From positions 1 to 7,768 of the forward strand of contig CAMAUF010000086.1 of NCBI GenBank assembly GCA_945861295.1: 7,768 nt of DNA, in the 5' to 3' direction. Of this stretch, positions 7,034-7,768 are shown one piece after another. The notes beneath the pieces were generated by a model. The model was not told where the DNA came from. It did not search any database and saw nothing but the letters and a program-made list of their open reading frames with translations. Source of the stretch: a bacterium (GTDB lineage Bacteria > Chloroflexota > Dehalococcoidia > Tepidiformales > Tepidiformaceae). Made by a program: the position numbers and the translations under genes. Numbering within the stretch: the stretch's first letter is position 1; each line of letters opens with the position of its first letter.

Positions 7034-7405
7034 ATGGCTGACCGCGACGACCTCCTGGCCGCCAATGACGCGTTCTACGCCGCCTTCAACACGAAGGATT
7101 ACGAGGCGATGGATCGCGTCTGGGCCGAATCGGTGACCTGCATCTGCGTCCACCCCGGCTGGATGACGCTGGCGACGCGCGAGGCCGTGATGGCGAGCTG
7201 GGCGGCCATCCTTGGCAACCCAGGGCAAGGCAAGATCCTCCCCGGCGCGGCGATCGTCTCGATCGTGGGTGAGACGGGGATCGTGCATTGCCGCGAACTG
7301 GTCGCGGGCGCGGGGATCGTGGCGACGAACGTGTTTGTGCGGGAGGGCGGCGGCTGGCGGCTGGCGCTCCACCACGGCAGCGGCGTCGCGCGGATGGAGG
7401 GGTAG
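7034..7405 (+). CDS. SnoaL/NTF2-like domain protein
   Basis: This 123-residue protein has the compact cone-shaped NTF2 fold pattern. The N-terminal helix LLAANDAFYAAFNTKDYEAMDRVWAE (7-32) is followed by the typical CICVHPGW (36-43) and a helix REAVMASWAAIL (49-60). Beta strands follow with VHCRELVAGAGIVATNVFVRE and WRLALHHGSG. The order matches SnoaL_3-type proteins, single-domain members that often bind small hydrophobic ligands. His40, His113 and His114 could line the pocket, but the ligand or reaction cannot be told. AAGGAG lies unusually close (3 nt) to the ATG. The gene follows the cysteine-less protein after 26 nt and is probably cotranscribed with it and rarA. No terminator is evident after its TAG. 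Confidence 0.85.
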   Translation: MADRDDLLAANDAFYAAFNTKDYEAMDRVWAESVTCICVHPGWMTLATREAVMASWAAILGNPGQGKILPGAAIVSIVGETGIVHCRELVAGAGIVATNVFVREGGGWRLALHHGSGVARMEG

Positions 7406-7434
7406 GTTGGCGCATGCCAGGGTAACGTTGACGC

Positions 7435-7459
7435 GCTGCTCCGCTGTCGCTGCTCCGCT
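7435..7459. repeat. Short direct repeat in the spacer before the last gene
   Basis: GCTGCTCCGCT occurs twice (7435-7445 and 7449-7459) with a 14-nt period. It lies just downstream of a TTGACG (7428-7433). It could be a regulator site or simple slippage. The rest of the spacer (7406-7547) holds no gene I can support. Confidence 0.4.
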
Positions 7460-7480
7460 TTCACCCCACTGCCGCGTCGT

Positions 7481-7497
7481 TTACCATACGGTAGGCT
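7481..7497 (+). promoter_or_regulatory. Candidate promoter/operator segment before the last gene
   Basis: TTACCATACGGTAGGCT contains TACGGT (7487-7492), the same -10 hexamer as the SRP RNA promoter, and TAGGCT (7492-7497). The overlapping TACC-ATAC-GGTA (7483-7492 and flanks) forms a small inverted repeat in an otherwise GC-rich stretch. No good -35 sits at the right distance. A start near 7500 would leave a leader of about 45 nt that includes the gene's ribosome binding site. Confidence 0.3.
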
Positions 7498-7547
7498 CGC
7501 CGGCCCGAGGCTCCTCGACACTACCCCGGCGGCCAGGAGACTCGGAC

Positions 7548-7768
7548 ATGGCAGACCTCATGGTGACCGCGGATCAGTTCGCGAAAGACTTGGCCGCCCA
7601 GAACATCGCCGGCCTGATGATGGCCTTCACGCCCAGCGGGATGATGAAGGCGATGGCCCTCCAGGGTCAGATGCAGGCGGCCGGCGCAGTGGGCCCGACC
7701 ACGGGCTTCGACCTCAGCGCCCCAGCCGTCGAAGGCGAGATGACCATCATCGACATCACGATGAAGCG
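7548..7768 (+). CDS. Partial hypothetical protein, methionine-rich N-terminus
   Basis: An open frame starts at ATG 7548 with a good ribosome binding site, AGGAG at 7535-7539 and 8 nt spacing. It runs off the window after 73 codons. The visible part has a first helix (MVTADQFAKDLAAQN, 5-19), a hydrophobic stretch with FTPSGMMKAMALQ (27-39), a small linker, and strands ending in EGEMTIIDITMK (62-73). Ten of the 73 residues are methionine, a high share. The helix-then-strand order and the FTPxG segment could fit an NTF2-like or similar small ligand-binding fold, but I do not recognise the family. It sits 142 nt after the NTF2-like gene behind its own possible promoter, so it is probably a separate unit. 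Confidence 0.75.
   Translation, partial: MADLMVTADQFAKDLAAQNIAGLMMAFTPSGMMKAMALQGQMQAAGAVGPTTGFDLSAPAVEGEMTIIDITMK

Noticed and set aside
1..7768. CRISPR array, insertion sequence, attachment site or defence/toxin module
   Set aside because: No regularly spaced repeats, transposase, integrase, terminal inverted repeats with target duplications, or toxin-antitoxin pairs are visible; every larger gene is a conserved housekeeping family.

Overview
The window is a stretch of high-GC bacterial chromosome made up mostly of housekeeping genes. Four features point to Chloroflexota (perhaps Thermomicrobia-like) or a deep-branching high-GC Firmicute: a large SRP RNA that keeps its Alu domain, MutS2 together with RarA, actinobacterial-style TAnnnT -10 elements, and two starts that look leaderless. 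This assignment is inference. I see no phage, transposon, CRISPR array, toxin or defence module.

Left part (1-2600, minus strand). The first 158 bases hold no confident gene. Positions 159-427 encode the bacterial SRP RNA, long form, with a good promoter just upstream (434-463). Next to it lie a biotin carboxyl carrier gene (541-1098) and a biotin carboxylase gene (1083-2600). Transcription runs from 2600 down, and the two reading frames overlap by 16 nt. Together they match the two halves of a propionyl/methylcrotonyl-type acyl-CoA carboxylase alpha subunit. The carboxyltransferase partner is not in the window.

Right part (2708-end, plus strand). A short divergent spacer separates biotin carboxylase from mutS2 (2708-5080), a full-length MutS2 with ATPase, coiled-coil, KOW-like and Smr nuclease regions. 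A 206-nt spacer with a REP-like GC-rich hairpin follows. Then comes rarA (5287-6675), an AAA+ replication-fork ATPase. It overlaps by ATGA a small thioredoxin-fold-like protein with no cysteines (6672-7007), which is followed after 26 nt by a SnoaL/NTF2-like protein (7034-7405). After a 142-nt spacer a methionine-rich protein begins (7548) and runs off the window.

Functionally, SRP RNA serves membrane targeting, the carboxylase pair serves acyl-CoA carboxylation, and MutS2 and RarA serve genome or ribosome maintenance at stalled machinery. The three genes from rarA to the NTF2-like protein look like one transcription unit. The most notable points are the split carboxylase alpha subunit, the cysteine-less thioredoxin-like protein, and the two apparently leaderless starts. 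I did not find convincing evidence of a new multi-gene system.
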